This document shows positions 54,390 to 64,000 of a DNA stretch of 64,000 bases, in pieces. Below the pieces are notes generated by a model. The model saw only the letters and a list, made by a program, of their open reading frames with translations. It did not search any database and had not been told where the DNA came from. Made by a program: the position numbers and the translations under genes. The stretch is from Variovorax atrisoli 110B (lineage in GTDB: Bacteria; Pseudomonadota; Gammaproteobacteria; Burkholderiales; Burkholderiaceae_C), in the NCBI RefSeq assembly GCF_000382045.1, contig NZ_KB907452.1, forward strand, positions 498,295 to 562,294. The letters are read 5' to 3'. The stretch's first letter is position 1; every line of letters begins with the position of its first letter.

Positions 54390-55081
54390 ATGCAGGCCGG
54401 CATGAGCGCGTTCATCGATCCCCATCCGACGCGCATGAAGCAACCCTCCCCTCAGCCGACCGCCACGCCGCTGGAAGCACTGGGCATCGTGACCCTGTGC
54501 TTCGGCTGGTTCATCATCGGCTCGCTGTGGTCGGTGAGCGCCGGCTTCCGCGACGCCGCGTTCGACGACGCATCGCTCTTCGGCATCGTGGCCTTCGAGC
54601 TGTTCGTGGGGCCGATCGCACTGCTCATCCTGCGCAGCCGGGGCTACTCGGTGCGCGACCTGCTTCCCGTGCCGTCGCTGAAGGGCTGCGGCGTGGGAGC
54701 GCTGCTCTACCTCGTCGCCGTGCTGGCCAGCCTCATCGCGGTCTCTCTGCTGGCCGACGGCGCGGCGACGCAGCCGATCGAACGCATGATGCAGACGGCG
54801 CGCCCGTCGATGGCGATGGTCCTCGCGCTGTCGGTGGTCAACGGCCTGTACGAGGAAGTGTTCCTGCTGGGCTACCTGCAGAAGGGCCTGCGCCACCACG
54901 GCGCCTCCTTCGCGCTGGGAGTGAGCGTGCTGGTGCGGGTGCTCTACCACCTCTACCAGGGGCCGGCGCGCTGTCGCTGGCGGTGGTCGGCATCGTGTTC
55001 GGCGTGTTCTACCTGCGCACCGGTTGGCTCTGGCCGGTGGTGTTCGCGCACATGCTCGCGGACACCCTGCCCTTTCTCTGA
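54390..55081 (+). pseudogene. CPBP-family intramembrane protease gene with frameshift
   Basis: The reading frame from 54390 encodes several membrane segments and the CPBP motif VNGLYEEVFLLGYLQ with a later RVLYHLYQGP. It then turns into Arg/Cys-rich nonsense near 54965. The expected continuation (GALSLAVVGIVFGVFYLRTG, then WLWPVVFAHMLADTLPFL and a stop at 55079-55081) is present in the next frame. The junction CCAGGGGCCGGCGCGCTG looks like a loss of one or four bases within a GC repeat. The family's EExxxR and HxxxN/D sites are thus split between frames. It could be a real inactivation or a sequencing error. The start may instead be the ATG at 54402 or 54435. Confidence 0.75.
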
Positions 55082-55105
55082 ACCAGCCTGCCGCGCAGCC
55101 GCTGC

Positions 55106-55924
55106 TCAGGCCGGCCTGAGGGCACTCAGCCAGAACAGCTTCTGCCGCATCGCCAGCGGCTCGCCGCCTTCGATGCGATGGTGCAGCCGCTCCAGTGCGG
55201 GCCGGCACGCGTCGATGCCGAACTCGGGGCAGACGTACGGCACCTGCTGCAGGTACCACGCGAAGGCACCGATGTCGGCGAAGGCGATCAGCTCGGTGCC
55301 TTCCGCGCCGTCCTCCACGGCGAAGCCTGCGCGCTCCAGCTGCGCCGCGGCGGTGTCGCGCTGCCAGCGCGGCTGCGCGGGCATCGGCAGGCCGAGCAAC
55401 GCGTAGCAGTCGGCATTGAAGTCGGACGCGACCTGCTGCGTGACGAAGCGCCCGCCCGGCGCAAGGATGCGATGGACCTCGGACGGCACGAAGGACTCGT
55501 GCCGGTCGACGACAAGGTGGAACGACGCATCGGCAAAAGGCAGGTGCGGCAGGTGCGGCAGGTGCGCCTGCTCCGCGCCATCCTGCTGCGATGCGTTGTC
55601 GTCCGCGCCTTCGACCTCGACCACCTCCACGCCCAGCGGCGCCAGCCGTTCGCGCGCGACGACGACGTTGGGCGCCCATCCCTCGGTCGCCACGGTGCGC
55701 GGCGGACGAAAGGCCAGGCGGCCGAGCCATTCGCCGCCGCCCGTGCCCAGGTCGAGCATGTCGGGCGAGCGGCGCGCATGCGCTTCGACGATGCGCTCGA
55801 AATTCCATGGCGGCGGCGTCGTGGTGACGCGGCCGCCGAAGGAGAGGTCCCAGCCGACGAGAGGGCTGGCCTGCGCCTGCTGCAGCAGCTCGTCGAAGCG
55901 GCCCTGCGTCGCGCCGGCGTTCAC
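55106..55924 (-). CDS. SAM-dependent methyltransferase
   Basis: This 272-residue class I methyltransferase-like protein has the glycine-rich motif MLDLGTGGGEWLGRL, the acidic/aromatic region VATEGWAPNVVVARERL and FHLVVDRHESF. VHRILAPGGRFVTQQV is typical of UbiE-like enzymes. A three-fold HLP repeat, from a nine-base tandem repeat at 55541-55567, lies in a loop and may vary in number. The start is a GTG at 55924 overlapping the stop of the acetyltransferase gene (GTGA), so it is coupled to it. Acceptor substrate is unknown. Confidence 0.82.
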   Translation of the reverse strand: MNAGATQGRFDELLQQAQASPLVGWDLSFGGRVTTTPPPWNFERIVEAHARRSPDMLDLGTGGGEWLGRLAFRPPRTVATEGWAPNVVVARERLAPLGVEVVEVEGADDNASQQDGAEQAHLPHLPHLPFADASFHLVVDRHESFVPSEVHRILAPGGRFVTQQVASDFNADCYALLGLPMPAQPRWQRDTAAAQLERAGFAVEDGAEGTELIAFADIGAFAWYLQQVPYVCPEFGIDACRPALERLHHRIEGGEPLAMRQKLFWLSALRPA

Positions 55925-56457
55925 TTCAGCTCGCGATAGAAGAAGGTGGTGTCGCAAGGCTCGCCCTGCGGCAGCAGCGCGAAGCCGGGAATGGACCCGA
56001 CGCGCACCCAGCCCGAGCGCTCGTAGAGCCGTTCGGCGTCGGCGCTCGATGTGTCGAGCACCAACAGCGTCTTGCCGCGTTCGCGTGCCACCTGCTCGGC
56101 CGCCTTCATCAGCAGCCCGCCGACGCCGCGGCGGCGAGCGCGGCGATGCACGAGCATCTTGGCGACCTCGCCGCGGTGCGGCTGGTTCTCGGGTTGCGCC
56201 AGCACCACCTGCACCGTGCCGAGGATGCCATCTTCGTCCTCGGCCACCAGCAGCGCGCGTTCGCCGCTGGCCACACCGGCGGCCACGTTGCGCCAGAAGG
56301 CCTGGGCGCGCTCTTCGCTCAGGGGGTGCATGAAGCTCACCGAGGCGCCGCCGTCGACGCAATCGACCAGAACGGCGGCAAGGCCGCGCAGCTGCGCTTC
56401 GGAAACGTTGTCCAGCAGGCGGATGGCCGGGGCGGTCCCGGCGGAAACGGTCGTCAT
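55921..56457 (-). CDS. GNAT-family N-acetyltransferase
   Basis: This is a 178-residue acetyl-CoA-dependent acyltransferase. The fold is recognisable from LLVAEDEDGILGTVQV, AKMLVHRRARRRGVGGLLMKAAEQVA (the acetyl-CoA pyrophosphate loop) and LVLDTSSADAERLYERSGWVRVG. Substrate is unknown. Two ATG codons compete. The one at 56463 overlaps the regulator's stop codon but leaves no room for the GGAG just before it. I chose 56457, which gives that GGAG a spacing of six. It is the second gene of a regulator/acetyltransferase/methyltransferase operon. Confidence 0.88.
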   Translation of the reverse strand: MTTVSAGTAPAIRLLDNVSEAQLRGLAAVLVDCVDGGASVSFMHPLSEERAQAFWRNVAAGVASGERALLVAEDEDGILGTVQVVLAQPENQPHRGEVAKMLVHRRARRRGVGGLLMKAAEQVARERGKTLLVLDTSSADAERLYERSGWVRVGSIPGFALLPQGEPCDTTFFYRELK

Positions 56458-56459
56458 GT

Positions 56460-57071
56460 TCATCTCCAGGAAGAAGGGGCGGTCGCGATCACGACCACGT
56501 AGCGGGTGTTCCTGCGCGAGGGGTTGTGATAGCTCATGGGACGGTCGAGCACCATGGCAAAGCAATCGCCGGTTTCGAGCCGGTGGCTTTCCTCGCCCAG
56601 CGTGACTTCGATGACACCGTCGAGCACCCACACCTGCTGGTGGATGAGCGGCTCGCGCGCCGAGGTCTCGTAGGCCACGCGCGCGCCGGGCGGAAACTCC
56701 ACCTCGACGATCTGGATCGGCGATGCAAAGCCGCTGGGCGACACGTTCCTGCGCAGGTAGCCGGAATGCGGATCGCGCCACTGCAGCTGGTCGGCCAGCC
56801 GCGAGACCGGGTCGGCGGCCGGCGCAGGCGCCTCGAACAGCGAGGCCAGCGAGACGCCGAGGCCGGCAGCGAGCTTCTCCAGCACCACGGCGGTGGGGCT
56901 GCTCTCGCCGCGCTCGATGAGCGAGATCATCGAACGGCTCACGCCGCATTGCGTGGCGAGCGCGTCGAGCGACAGTCCCCGGGCTGCGCGCAGATCGCGC
57001 ACGCGCTGGGCGATGCGATGGTTGAGACCGGACGGGCTTTCCGTGCCGGCCGATTCCTTGATTTCCGTCAT
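56460..57071 (-). CDS. Xre-family regulator with C-terminal cupin domain
   Basis: This 203-residue regulator has an HTH_3 domain at about residues 20-75 (VRDLRAARGLSLDALATQCGVSRSMISLIERGESSPT) and a cupin sensor domain (VEVEFPPGARVAYE, HQQVWVLDGVIEVTLGEESHRLETGDCFAM). Such proteins usually repress their own operon and respond to a small metabolite. It heads the operon with the acetyltransferase and methyltransferase. I chose the ATG at 57071 rather than that at 57092, because a perfect palindrome that looks like its operator lies in between. Neither start has a good ribosome-binding site. Confidence 0.88.
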   Translation of the reverse strand: MTEIKESAGTESPSGLNHRIAQRVRDLRAARGLSLDALATQCGVSRSMISLIERGESSPTAVVLEKLAAGLGVSLASLFEAPAPAADPVSRLADQLQWRDPHSGYLRRNVSPSGFASPIQIVEVEFPPGARVAYETSAREPLIHQQVWVLDGVIEVTLGEESHRLETGDCFAMVLDRPMSYHNPSRRNTRYVVVIATAPSSWR

Positions 57072-57072
57072 A

Positions 57073-57109
57073 GTGGATGAAATATCCACCATTCAGGAAA
57101 TCGCGTCAA
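57073..57109 (-). promoter_or_regulatory. promoter and palindromic operator of the Xre-cupin operon
   Basis: On the minus strand TTGACG (57109-57104) is followed after 17 bases by GATATT, a fair sigma-70 pair. GTGGAT and ATCCAC (57073-57078 and 57084-57089, five bases between) make a perfect inverted repeat covering the -10. Transcription would start at or very near the ATG at 57071, which implies a leaderless message and explains the missing ribosome-binding site. Autorepression through the palindrome is inferred. Confidence 0.55.
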
Positions 57110-57131
57110 GCCCGCCGGCGGGCTCCTGCCG

Positions 57132-58244
57132 TCAGCGCGTCGGCCCGACCAGCGCGGCGCGCGCGGCCTTGGAGGGGAAGACGCAGGCCACGTCGTGCGC
57201 GCAGCCCGGCACCACCACGACCTCGCGGCGCCTGTCGGGCGCGAGCAGCTTGCGGTCGTACGCCGCATAGGCCAGTCCGCGCTGCATGCGGAACGGGCCC
57301 TGCGCGAGCGCGGCGCACGACTTGTCGAGCACGCGGTAGGCGGTGCCCCTGGCATCGCTGCTGTCGAGCGCGCCTTCGAGATAGCTGATGTCGGCCTGCG
57401 CGTACTGCCGGCGTGCCTGCGCGGCGGTGCGGCCCAGGTAGGCGGGCAGGTCGTCGGTGCCGTACTTCCAGCGGTTCATCTGCGGGCATGCCGCTGCGTC
57501 GGGCACGGCGAAGCCGGTGACCGAGGCGCCGTCGGCCGAGAACTGCGGGCGCACCGGGTCGAAGTAGAGCCAGGTGCTCGGGTCGGCGACCACGTAGCGC
57601 ATCGCCGGCCTGCCCGCTGCCGTGCCGTCGTGCCGCGTGAAGGCGATGTAGCGCTGCACGAACTGCCCGCCGGCCGAGAAGCCCGCGACGGTGATGGTGC
57701 GCACGCCGGGCCAGCGCCGCGCGAGTTCATCGACCAGCGCGTCCATCGCCGCGAAGGAGCCGACGTTGCTGCCCGATACGGAGCGCGCGCCTTCGAGCCA
57801 CGAGCCGCAGGTCCACAGCAGGTCGCCAGGCTGCGCGACCGGGACGCCCACGGTGTTGCAGCGGCCGGCCACCGCCTTGTCGGCCGCGACCTGGAAGAGC
57901 GGCGCGACCACCAGCGTGTCGCCGAGCGCATCGGCGTTGCGCAGGGTGCGCAGCGCGGCCTCGAAGGTCTTGTCGGCATCGCGCGAGTGGCCGTGCATGG
58001 CGATGAGCGCTCTGGTCGGCCCGGCGCTACCGCCCGCTGCCGGCGCATCGGGAGCATCGGGATCGAGCGACGAGTAGTAGTGAAGCGCGCCTCCAGCCCC
58101 CGGCGGCGTGAAGCTGCGAAAGCACTCCGCGGCGGCCGATTCCTGGCATGTGGAGGCTTCGGCCGTCGCCGCATGCGCCTGCCATGGCGCGATGAACGAA
58201 GCGGCAAGGGCCACGGAGAGGAACCATCTGCGGCTGCTGGGCAT
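57132..58244 (-). CDS. secreted alpha/beta hydrolase, esterase-like
   Basis: This 370-residue protein has a signal peptide with a twin-Arg-like start (MPSSRRWFLSVALAASFIAPWQAHA) and six to eight Cys in the mature part, compatible with disulfides in the periplasm. The hydrolase core shows ALIAMHGHSRDADKT, the nucleophile motif TVAGFSAGGQF and a late VVVPGCAHDVACVF containing the probable catalytic His. SRRWFL is close to a Tat motif but not clear-cut. Substrate is unknown. GGGAG lies ten bases before the ATG at 58244. It is divergent from putA. Confidence 0.82.
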   Translation of the reverse strand: MPSSRRWFLSVALAASFIAPWQAHAATAEASTCQESAAAECFRSFTPPGAGGALHYYSSLDPDAPDAPAAGGSAGPTRALIAMHGHSRDADKTFEAALRTLRNADALGDTLVVAPLFQVAADKAVAGRCNTVGVPVAQPGDLLWTCGSWLEGARSVSGSNVGSFAAMDALVDELARRWPGVRTITVAGFSAGGQFVQRYIAFTRHDGTAAGRPAMRYVVADPSTWLYFDPVRPQFSADGASVTGFAVPDAAACPQMNRWKYGTDDLPAYLGRTAAQARRQYAQADISYLEGALDSSDARGTAYRVLDKSCAALAQGPFRMQRGLAYAAYDRKLLAPDRRREVVVVPGCAHDVACVFPSKAARAALVGPTR

Positions 58245-58414
58245 GTTCGTGTCACTCCCGGAATCGACGGAACGCGGATTCTCTGCCCGCCCCTTCGCAT
58301 CAACCTGACCGGTGCGCTGGTTTACCTGAGATTTACTCTGCCGGAACGCCACTCTTCGAACACAAATTCGGCTGCGGGACACGGATCATCCAACAAATTC
58401 CACCACCAGGCACC

Positions 58415-61400
58415 ATGAACCCCGACCCCCTTCCCTCCTCCTTCGACACGTTCGCCGACGGACTGCCATCCGAGCCCCCACCGCTGCGCGCTCGCATCAC
58501 CGCGGCATGCCGCACGCCCGAGCCGCAAGCCCTGCCACCGCTGCTCACGCAGGCCCGGCTGCCCGACGGCCAGGCGGGAGAGGCGCAGGAACTCGCCCAT
58601 CGCATCGCCCGGCAGCTGCGCGAGCGCAAGAGTGCGAGCGGCCGCGCCGGCCTCGTGCAGGGCCTGCTGCAGGAATACGCGCTGTCGTCGCAGGAAGGCG
58701 TGGCGCTGATGTGCCTGGCCGAGGCGCTGCTGCGCATTCCCGATGCGGGCACGCGCGACGCGCTGATCCGCGACAAGATCGCGCACGGCCAGTGGCAGTC
58801 GCACGCGGGCCGCAGCCCCTCGGTGTTCGTCAACGCCGCGACCTGGGGCCTGCTGCTCACCGGCAAGCTGGTGGCCACGCACAGCGAGAGCAGCCTGTCG
58901 ACGGTGCTCACGCGCCTCATCGGCAAGGGCGGCGAGCCGCTGATCCGCAAGGGCGTGGACATGGCGATGCGGATGATGGGCGAGCAGTTCGTCACCGGGG
59001 AGACCATCGCTCAGGCGCTCGCCAACGCGCGCGAACTGGAGGCGCAGGGCTTTCGCTATTCGTACGACATGCTCGGCGAGGCGGCGCTGACCATGGAGGA
59101 CGCGAAGCGCTACCGCGTCGCGTACGAGCAGGCGATCCACGCGATCGGCAAGGCGTCGGCGCGGCGCGGCGTGTACGAGGGTCCGGGCATCTCGATCAAG
59201 CTCTCGGCGCTGCACCCGCGCTACAGCCGCGCGCAGCATTCGCGCGTGATGGCCGAGCTGTATCCGGTGCTGCGCGAACTCGCGCTGCTGGCGCGGCAGT
59301 ACGACATCGGCTTGAACATCGACGCCGAGGAGGCCGACCGGCTGGAGCTCTCGTTCGACCTGCTGGAGCGCCTGTGCTTCGAGCCCGAACTCGCGGGCTG
59401 GAACGGCATCGGCTTCGTGGTGCAGGCCTACCAGAAGCGCTGCCCCTTCGTGATCGACTTCGTTGTCGACCTCGCGCGCCGCAGCGGCCACCGGCTGATG
59501 GTGCGGCTGGTAAAGGGCGCCTACTGGGACAGCGAGATCAAGCGCGCACAGCTCGACGGTCTCGACGGCTACCCGGTCTACACGCGCAAGGCCTACACCG
59601 ACGTGTCGTACCTGGCCTGCGCACGCAAGCTGCTCGACGCGCCCGAGGCGGTGTATCCGCAGTTCGCCACGCACAACGCCCACACGCTGGCCGCCATCTA
59701 CACGATGGCGGATCCATCGCGCTACGAGCCGGGGCAGTACGAGTTCCAGTGCCTGCACGGCATGGGCGAGCCGCTCTACGAGCAGGTGGTGGGCCCGCTC
59801 GCGCGGCCCTGCCGCATCTATGCGCCGGTGGGCACGCACGAGACGCTGCTGGCCTACCTGGTGCGACGGCTGCTGGAGAACGGCGCCAACACCTCCTTCG
59901 TGAACCGCATCGCGGACCCGACCATCTCGCTCGACGTGCTGGTGGAAGACCCGGTCGCCACGGTGGAGCGCATGGCGGCGCAGGAGGGCACTGCCGGCCT
60001 GCCGCATCCGGCCATCCCGCTGCCGGCGGCGCTCTACGGAACGCAGCGCGCCAACTCTCGCGGCCTCGACCTCGCGAGCGACGACAGCCTGCGCGCGCTG
60101 GGCCATGCGTTGAGCGAGAGCTCGGGCGAGCAGCGGCACGCCGAGCCGATGCTCGCCGAAGCCGCGCCCGCCGATGGCGAAACGGCCGAGGTGCAGAACC
60201 CCGCCGACCATCGCGACATCGTTGGCCGCGTGCGCGAGGCCACGCTCGCCGAGGTCGAATCGGCCATCACGCAGGCCCACGCCTTCGCGCCGGCATGGGC
60301 CGCCACGCCGCCATCGGAACGCGCGGCGCTGCTCGAGCGCGCCGCCGACATCCTCGAACAAGGGATGCCGCGCCTGCTCGGCCTGCTCACTCGCGAGGCC
60401 GGAAAGACGTACGCCAACGCCATCGCGGAAGTGCGCGAGGCGGTGGACTTCCTGCGCTACTACGCGGCGCAGGCGCGCAGCGATTTCTCCAACGACACGC
60501 ATCGCGCGCTCGGCCCCATGGCCTGCATCAGCCCGTGGAACTTTCCGCTGGCGATCTTCACCGGCCAGGTGGCGGCGGCGCTCGCGGCCGGCAACCCGGT
60601 GCTGGCCAAGCCGGCCGAGCAGACGCCGCTGGTCGCGGCCGAGGCAGTGCGCGTGCTGTGGGAGGCCGGCATTCCCCGCGCGGCGGTGCAGCTGCTGCCC
60701 GGGCGCGGCGAGACGGTGGGCGCGGCACTGGTGGCCGATGCGCGCGTGCAGGGCGTGATGTTCACCGGCTCCACCGAGGTCGCGCGCATCCTGCAGAAGA
60801 CGCTCTCGCACCGCCTCGGTGCGCACGGCGCGCCGGTGCCGCTCATCGCCGAGACCGGCGGGCAGAACGCGATGATCGTCGACTCCTCCGCGCTGGTGGA
60901 GCAGGTGGTGGCCGACGTGATGGCCTCCGCCTTCGACAGCGCCGGCCAGCGGTGCTCCGCGCTGCGCGTGCTGTGCGTGCAGGAAGAGGCGGCCGACCGC
61001 GTGGTCGCGATGCTCAAGGGTGCGATGGCCGAGGCCGCCATCGGCAACCCCGCGCGCCTCTCGGTGGACGTGGGCCCGGTGATCGACGCCGAGGCGCGCG
61101 ACGGCATCGAACGCCACGTCGAGGCGATGCGCTCGCGCGGCCATGCGGTGTTCCGCCAGGCCCGCGAGCATGGCGACGACACGCGCCACGGCACCTTCGT
61201 GATGCCCACGCTGATCGAGCTCGACAGCATCGGCGAGCTGCAGCGCGAAGTGTTCGGCCCGGTGCTGCACCTCGTGCGCTACCGCCGCCGCGACCTCGGC
61301 GCGCTGGTCGGGCAGATCAACGGCACCGGCTACGGCCTCACGCTGGGCGTGCACACGCGCATCGACGAGACCATCGCGCAGGTCGTGGAGAACGCGAAGG

Positions 61401-62134
61401 CCGGCAACGTCTACGTGAACCGCAACATCGTGGGCGCGGTGGTGGGCGTGCAGCCCTTCGGCGGCGAGGGCCTGTCGGGCACGGGACCGAAGGCGGGCGG
61501 GCCGCTGTACATGCTGCGCATGCTGGCGACGCGGCCCGACGACGCGATGGCGCGCGCCGTAGCTGGCGCTCCGCCGGCAGCGCAACCCGCGCTGTCTGCA
61601 CTGGCCCGCTGGGCCGATGCCACCGGCCGCACCGAGTTGTCGACGCTGTGCGCTCGCTTTGTGGCCCAGTCACGCTCGGGCAGCTCGCGCACGCTGGCGG
61701 GGCCGACCGGCGAGCGCAACGTCTACAAGCTGGAGCCGCGCGAGGCCGTGCTGTGCCTGGCCGGTGCCGAGGCCGACCGGCTGACGCAGCTGGCCGCCGT
61801 GCTCGCGGCGGGCAGCAGCGCGATCTGGCCCGCCGATGCCGCAGCGCAGAGCCTGCGCGCATCGCTGCCGGCCGAGGTGCAGCAATGCGTGGCGATCGCA
61901 AACGACTGGAGTTCGGACACGGTGGCGTTCGACGCGGCGCTGCATCACGGCGATGCGCAGGGGCTGTCGGAAGTGCTGCGGCGCATCGCCGCTCGGCCGG
62001 GCCCGATCGTCGGCGTGCGCGGCTTCGCGCCGGGCGAGGCACGCATCCCGCTCGAAAGCCTGGTGGTGGAGCGCGCCGTCAGCACCAACACCGCGGCGGC
62101 GGGCGGCAACGCGAGCCTGATGACGATCGGCTGA
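58415..62134 (+). CDS. putA: bifunctional proline dehydrogenase / L-glutamate gamma-semialdehyde dehydrogenase
   Basis: This 1,239-residue enzyme oxidises proline to glutamate in two steps. The FAD-binding PRODH barrel lies at about 150-480 (YEGPGISIKLSALHPRY, LVKGAYWDSEIKRAQ). The NAD-binding aldehyde dehydrogenase lies at about 560-1040 (CISPWNFPLAIFTGQVAAALAAGNPVLAKPAEQTP, ETGGQNAMIVD, catalytic Cys847 in SAGQRCSALRVL). A C-terminal ALDH-like tail domain follows. The N-terminal ribbon-helix-helix DNA-binding domain of E. coli PutA (1,320 residues) is missing, so this protein should not repress its own gene. The ATG at 58415 starts just before the arm region. Confidence 0.93.
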   Translation: MNPDPLPSSFDTFADGLPSEPPPLRARITAACRTPEPQALPPLLTQARLPDGQAGEAQELAHRIARQLRERKSASGRAGLVQGLLQEYALSSQEGVALMCLAEALLRIPDAGTRDALIRDKIAHGQWQSHAGRSPSVFVNAATWGLLLTGKLVATHSESSLSTVLTRLIGKGGEPLIRKGVDMAMRMMGEQFVTGETIAQALANARELEAQGFRYSYDMLGEAALTMEDAKRYRVAYEQAIHAIGKASARRGVYEGPGISIKLSALHPRYSRAQHSRVMAELYPVLRELALLARQYDIGLNIDAEEADRLELSFDLLERLCFEPELAGWNGIGFVVQAYQKRCPFVIDFVVDLARRSGHRLMVRLVKGAYWDSEIKRAQLDGLDGYPVYTRKAYTDVSYLACARKLLDAPEAVYPQFATHNAHTLAAIYTMADPSRYEPGQYEFQCLHGMGEPLYEQVVGPLARPCRIYAPVGTHETLLAYLVRRLLENGANTSFVNRIADPTISLDVLVEDPVATVERMAAQEGTAGLPHPAIPLPAALYGTQRANSRGLDLASDDSLRALGHALSESSGEQRHAEPMLAEAAPADGETAEVQNPADHRDIVGRVREATLAEVESAITQAHAFAPAWAATPPSERAALLERAADILEQGMPRLLGLLTREAGKTYANAIAEVREAVDFLRYYAAQARSDFSNDTHRALGPMACISPWNFPLAIFTGQVAAALAAGNPVLAKPAEQTPLVAAEAVRVLWEAGIPRAAVQLLPGRGETVGAALVADARVQGVMFTGSTEVARILQKTLSHRLGAHGAPVPLIAETGGQNAMIVDSSALVEQVVADVMASAFDSAGQRCSALRVLCVQEEAADRVVAMLKGAMAEAAIGNPARLSVDVGPVIDAEARDGIERHVEAMRSRGHAVFRQAREHGDDTRHGTFVMPTLIELDSIGELQREVFGPVLHLVRYRRRDLGALVGQINGTGYGLTLGVHTRIDETIAQVVENAKAGNVYVNRNIVGAVVGVQPFGGEGLSGTGPKAGGPLYMLRMLATRPDDAMARAVAGAPPAAQPALSALARWADATGRTELSTLCARFVAQSRSGSSRTLAGPTGERNVYKLEPREAVLCLAGAEADRLTQLAAVLAAGSSAIWPADAAAQSLRASLPAEVQQCVAIANDWSSDTVAFDAALHHGDAQGLSEVLRRIAARPGPIVGVRGFAPGEARIPLESLVVERAVSTNTAAAGGNASLMTIG

Positions 62135-62152
62135 GCGCGCCCGCCCTGCCTG

Positions 62153-62545
62153 CTATTTGTCGAACGCGGGATCGACGGGCACGCGGTAGCCGTTGACGAG
62201 CCGGTTGGTCTCGTTGGCCATGCCGACCACGGCCATGAGCTCGGCGAACATCGCGGGCGTCATGCCGGCCTTCTCGGCGCCGGCGTGGTGGCTCGCCGTG
62301 CAGTAGCCGCAGCCGTTGGTCACGCTCACGGCGAGGTAGACCATCTCCTTCACCACGGGGTCGAGCGCGCCGGGCGCCATCACCTCCTTCAGGCTGCTCC
62401 AGGTGCGCCTGAGGGTGGCGGGATCGTTGGCGAGGTACTTCCAGAAATTGTTGACGTCGGGTACGTTGCGCGTGGTCTTGATGTCGTCGAAGACCGCGCG
62501 CACTTCCGGCGAAGCTGCCGCGTACTCGATGGGCTGGGGTTTCAT
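62153..62545 (-). CDS. carboxymuconolactone decarboxylase/AhpD-like protein
   Basis: This 130-residue helical protein of the AhpD/CMD superfamily has VSVTNGCGYCTASHHAGAEKAGM, the CxxC...H motif of the peroxidase-type members (AhpD-like) rather than of true decarboxylases. It probably takes part in thiol-dependent peroxide or alkyl hydroperoxide defence. The adjacent catalase-peroxidase gene on the same strand, 101 bases upstream, fits that idea. The ATG at 62545 has a GGAG shortly before it. Confidence 0.85.
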   Translation of the reverse strand: MKPQPIEYAAASPEVRAVFDDIKTTRNVPDVNNFWKYLANDPATLRRTWSSLKEVMAPGALDPVVKEMVYLAVSVTNGCGYCTASHHAGAEKAGMTPAMFAELMAVVGMANETNRLVNGYRVPVDPAFDK

Positions 62546-62646
62546 GCGAGGCTCCTGCTGGTGTTGAAGGCTGGCCGACGGTACCAGCCTTCGCAGCACA
62601 GCTCGCGCACGGCGACCGGCCGCAGCCGGCCGCCGTGCCCAGCCGA

Positions 62647-64000
<1,354 letters not shown>

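Noticed and set aside
54390..55406. Continuous plus-strand frame of 338 codons as an intact CPBP protease.
   Set aside because: After about residue 190 the frame becomes Arg/Ser/Cys-rich and overlaps the convergent methyltransferase gene; the true family continuation is in the next frame and ends at 55081.
58322..61585. Long minus-strand frame opposite putA.
   Set aside because: The His/Arg/Val-rich translation has no recognisable domain, while PutA on the plus strand is unambiguous.

Overview
The window is GC-rich (about two thirds G+C by eye), densely coded and full of long spurious antisense reading frames. Gene content and protein style point to a betaproteobacterium of the Comamonadaceae, most likely Variovorax or a close relative. 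The clues are the phosphonate cluster, paired cyanophycin synthetases, an L-arabinose oxidation operon with a ChvE/GguAB transporter, and intergenic repeats that I associate with that group. The assignment is an inference. No rRNA, tRNA, CRISPR array, insertion sequence or prophage was seen.

Region 1 (1-7.4 kb) is a 2-aminoethylphosphonate (AEP) uptake and degradation cluster on the minus strand: binding protein, ATPase, fused permease, FAD oxidoreductase and phosphonoacetaldehyde hydrolase (phnX). A PhnZ-like HD-domain gene is divergent. A 15/18 Pho-box match lies upstream. No AEP transaminase is present. Region 2 (7.5-14.2 kb) has an SbmA/YddA-type ABC transporter, queC, and an operon of two PhoA-type alkaline phosphatases plus an unknown secreted protein. 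Region 3 (14.2-22 kb) is a cyanophycin locus. An ABC transporter and a DUF1854 protein are divergent from two synthetases, the first with a degenerate Mur-ligase half and the second complete. Region 4 (22-23.6 kb) holds two paralogous secreted proteins of unknown function and a small unknown gene behind a near-perfect Pho box.

Region 5 (23.6-39.7 kb) encodes uptake and non-phosphorylative oxidation of L-arabinose or a similar sugar to 2-oxoglutarate. A ten-gene minus-strand operon carries a semialdehyde dehydrogenase, two complete sugar ABC importers (YtfQRT-YjfF type and ChvE-GguAB type), a sugar-acid dehydratase and a DHDPS-family enzyme. A LysR regulator, an SDR dehydrogenase and an SMP-30 lactonase sit beside it. 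Related ATATC-containing motifs occur in both divergent promoter regions.

Region 6 (39.7-51 kb) contains a DAHP synthase, a SUKH-like protein, an orphan hybrid histidine kinase, and a three-gene operon. The first gene of that operon encodes an unusual protein of about 1,590 residues that joins an alpha/alpha-toroid-like part, a CapA-like part and a Mur-ligase part. A secreted alpha/beta hydrolase and galM follow. I consider this fusion and the cyanophycin-linked ABC/DUF1854 pair the best candidates for undescribed biology.

Region 7 (51-64 kb) is mixed: a LysR regulator, an EamA exporter, an old yellow enzyme, a frameshifted CPBP protease gene, a Xre-cupin/GNAT/methyltransferase operon with a palindromic operator, a secreted hydrolase, putA, an AhpD-like protein and the 3' part of katG.
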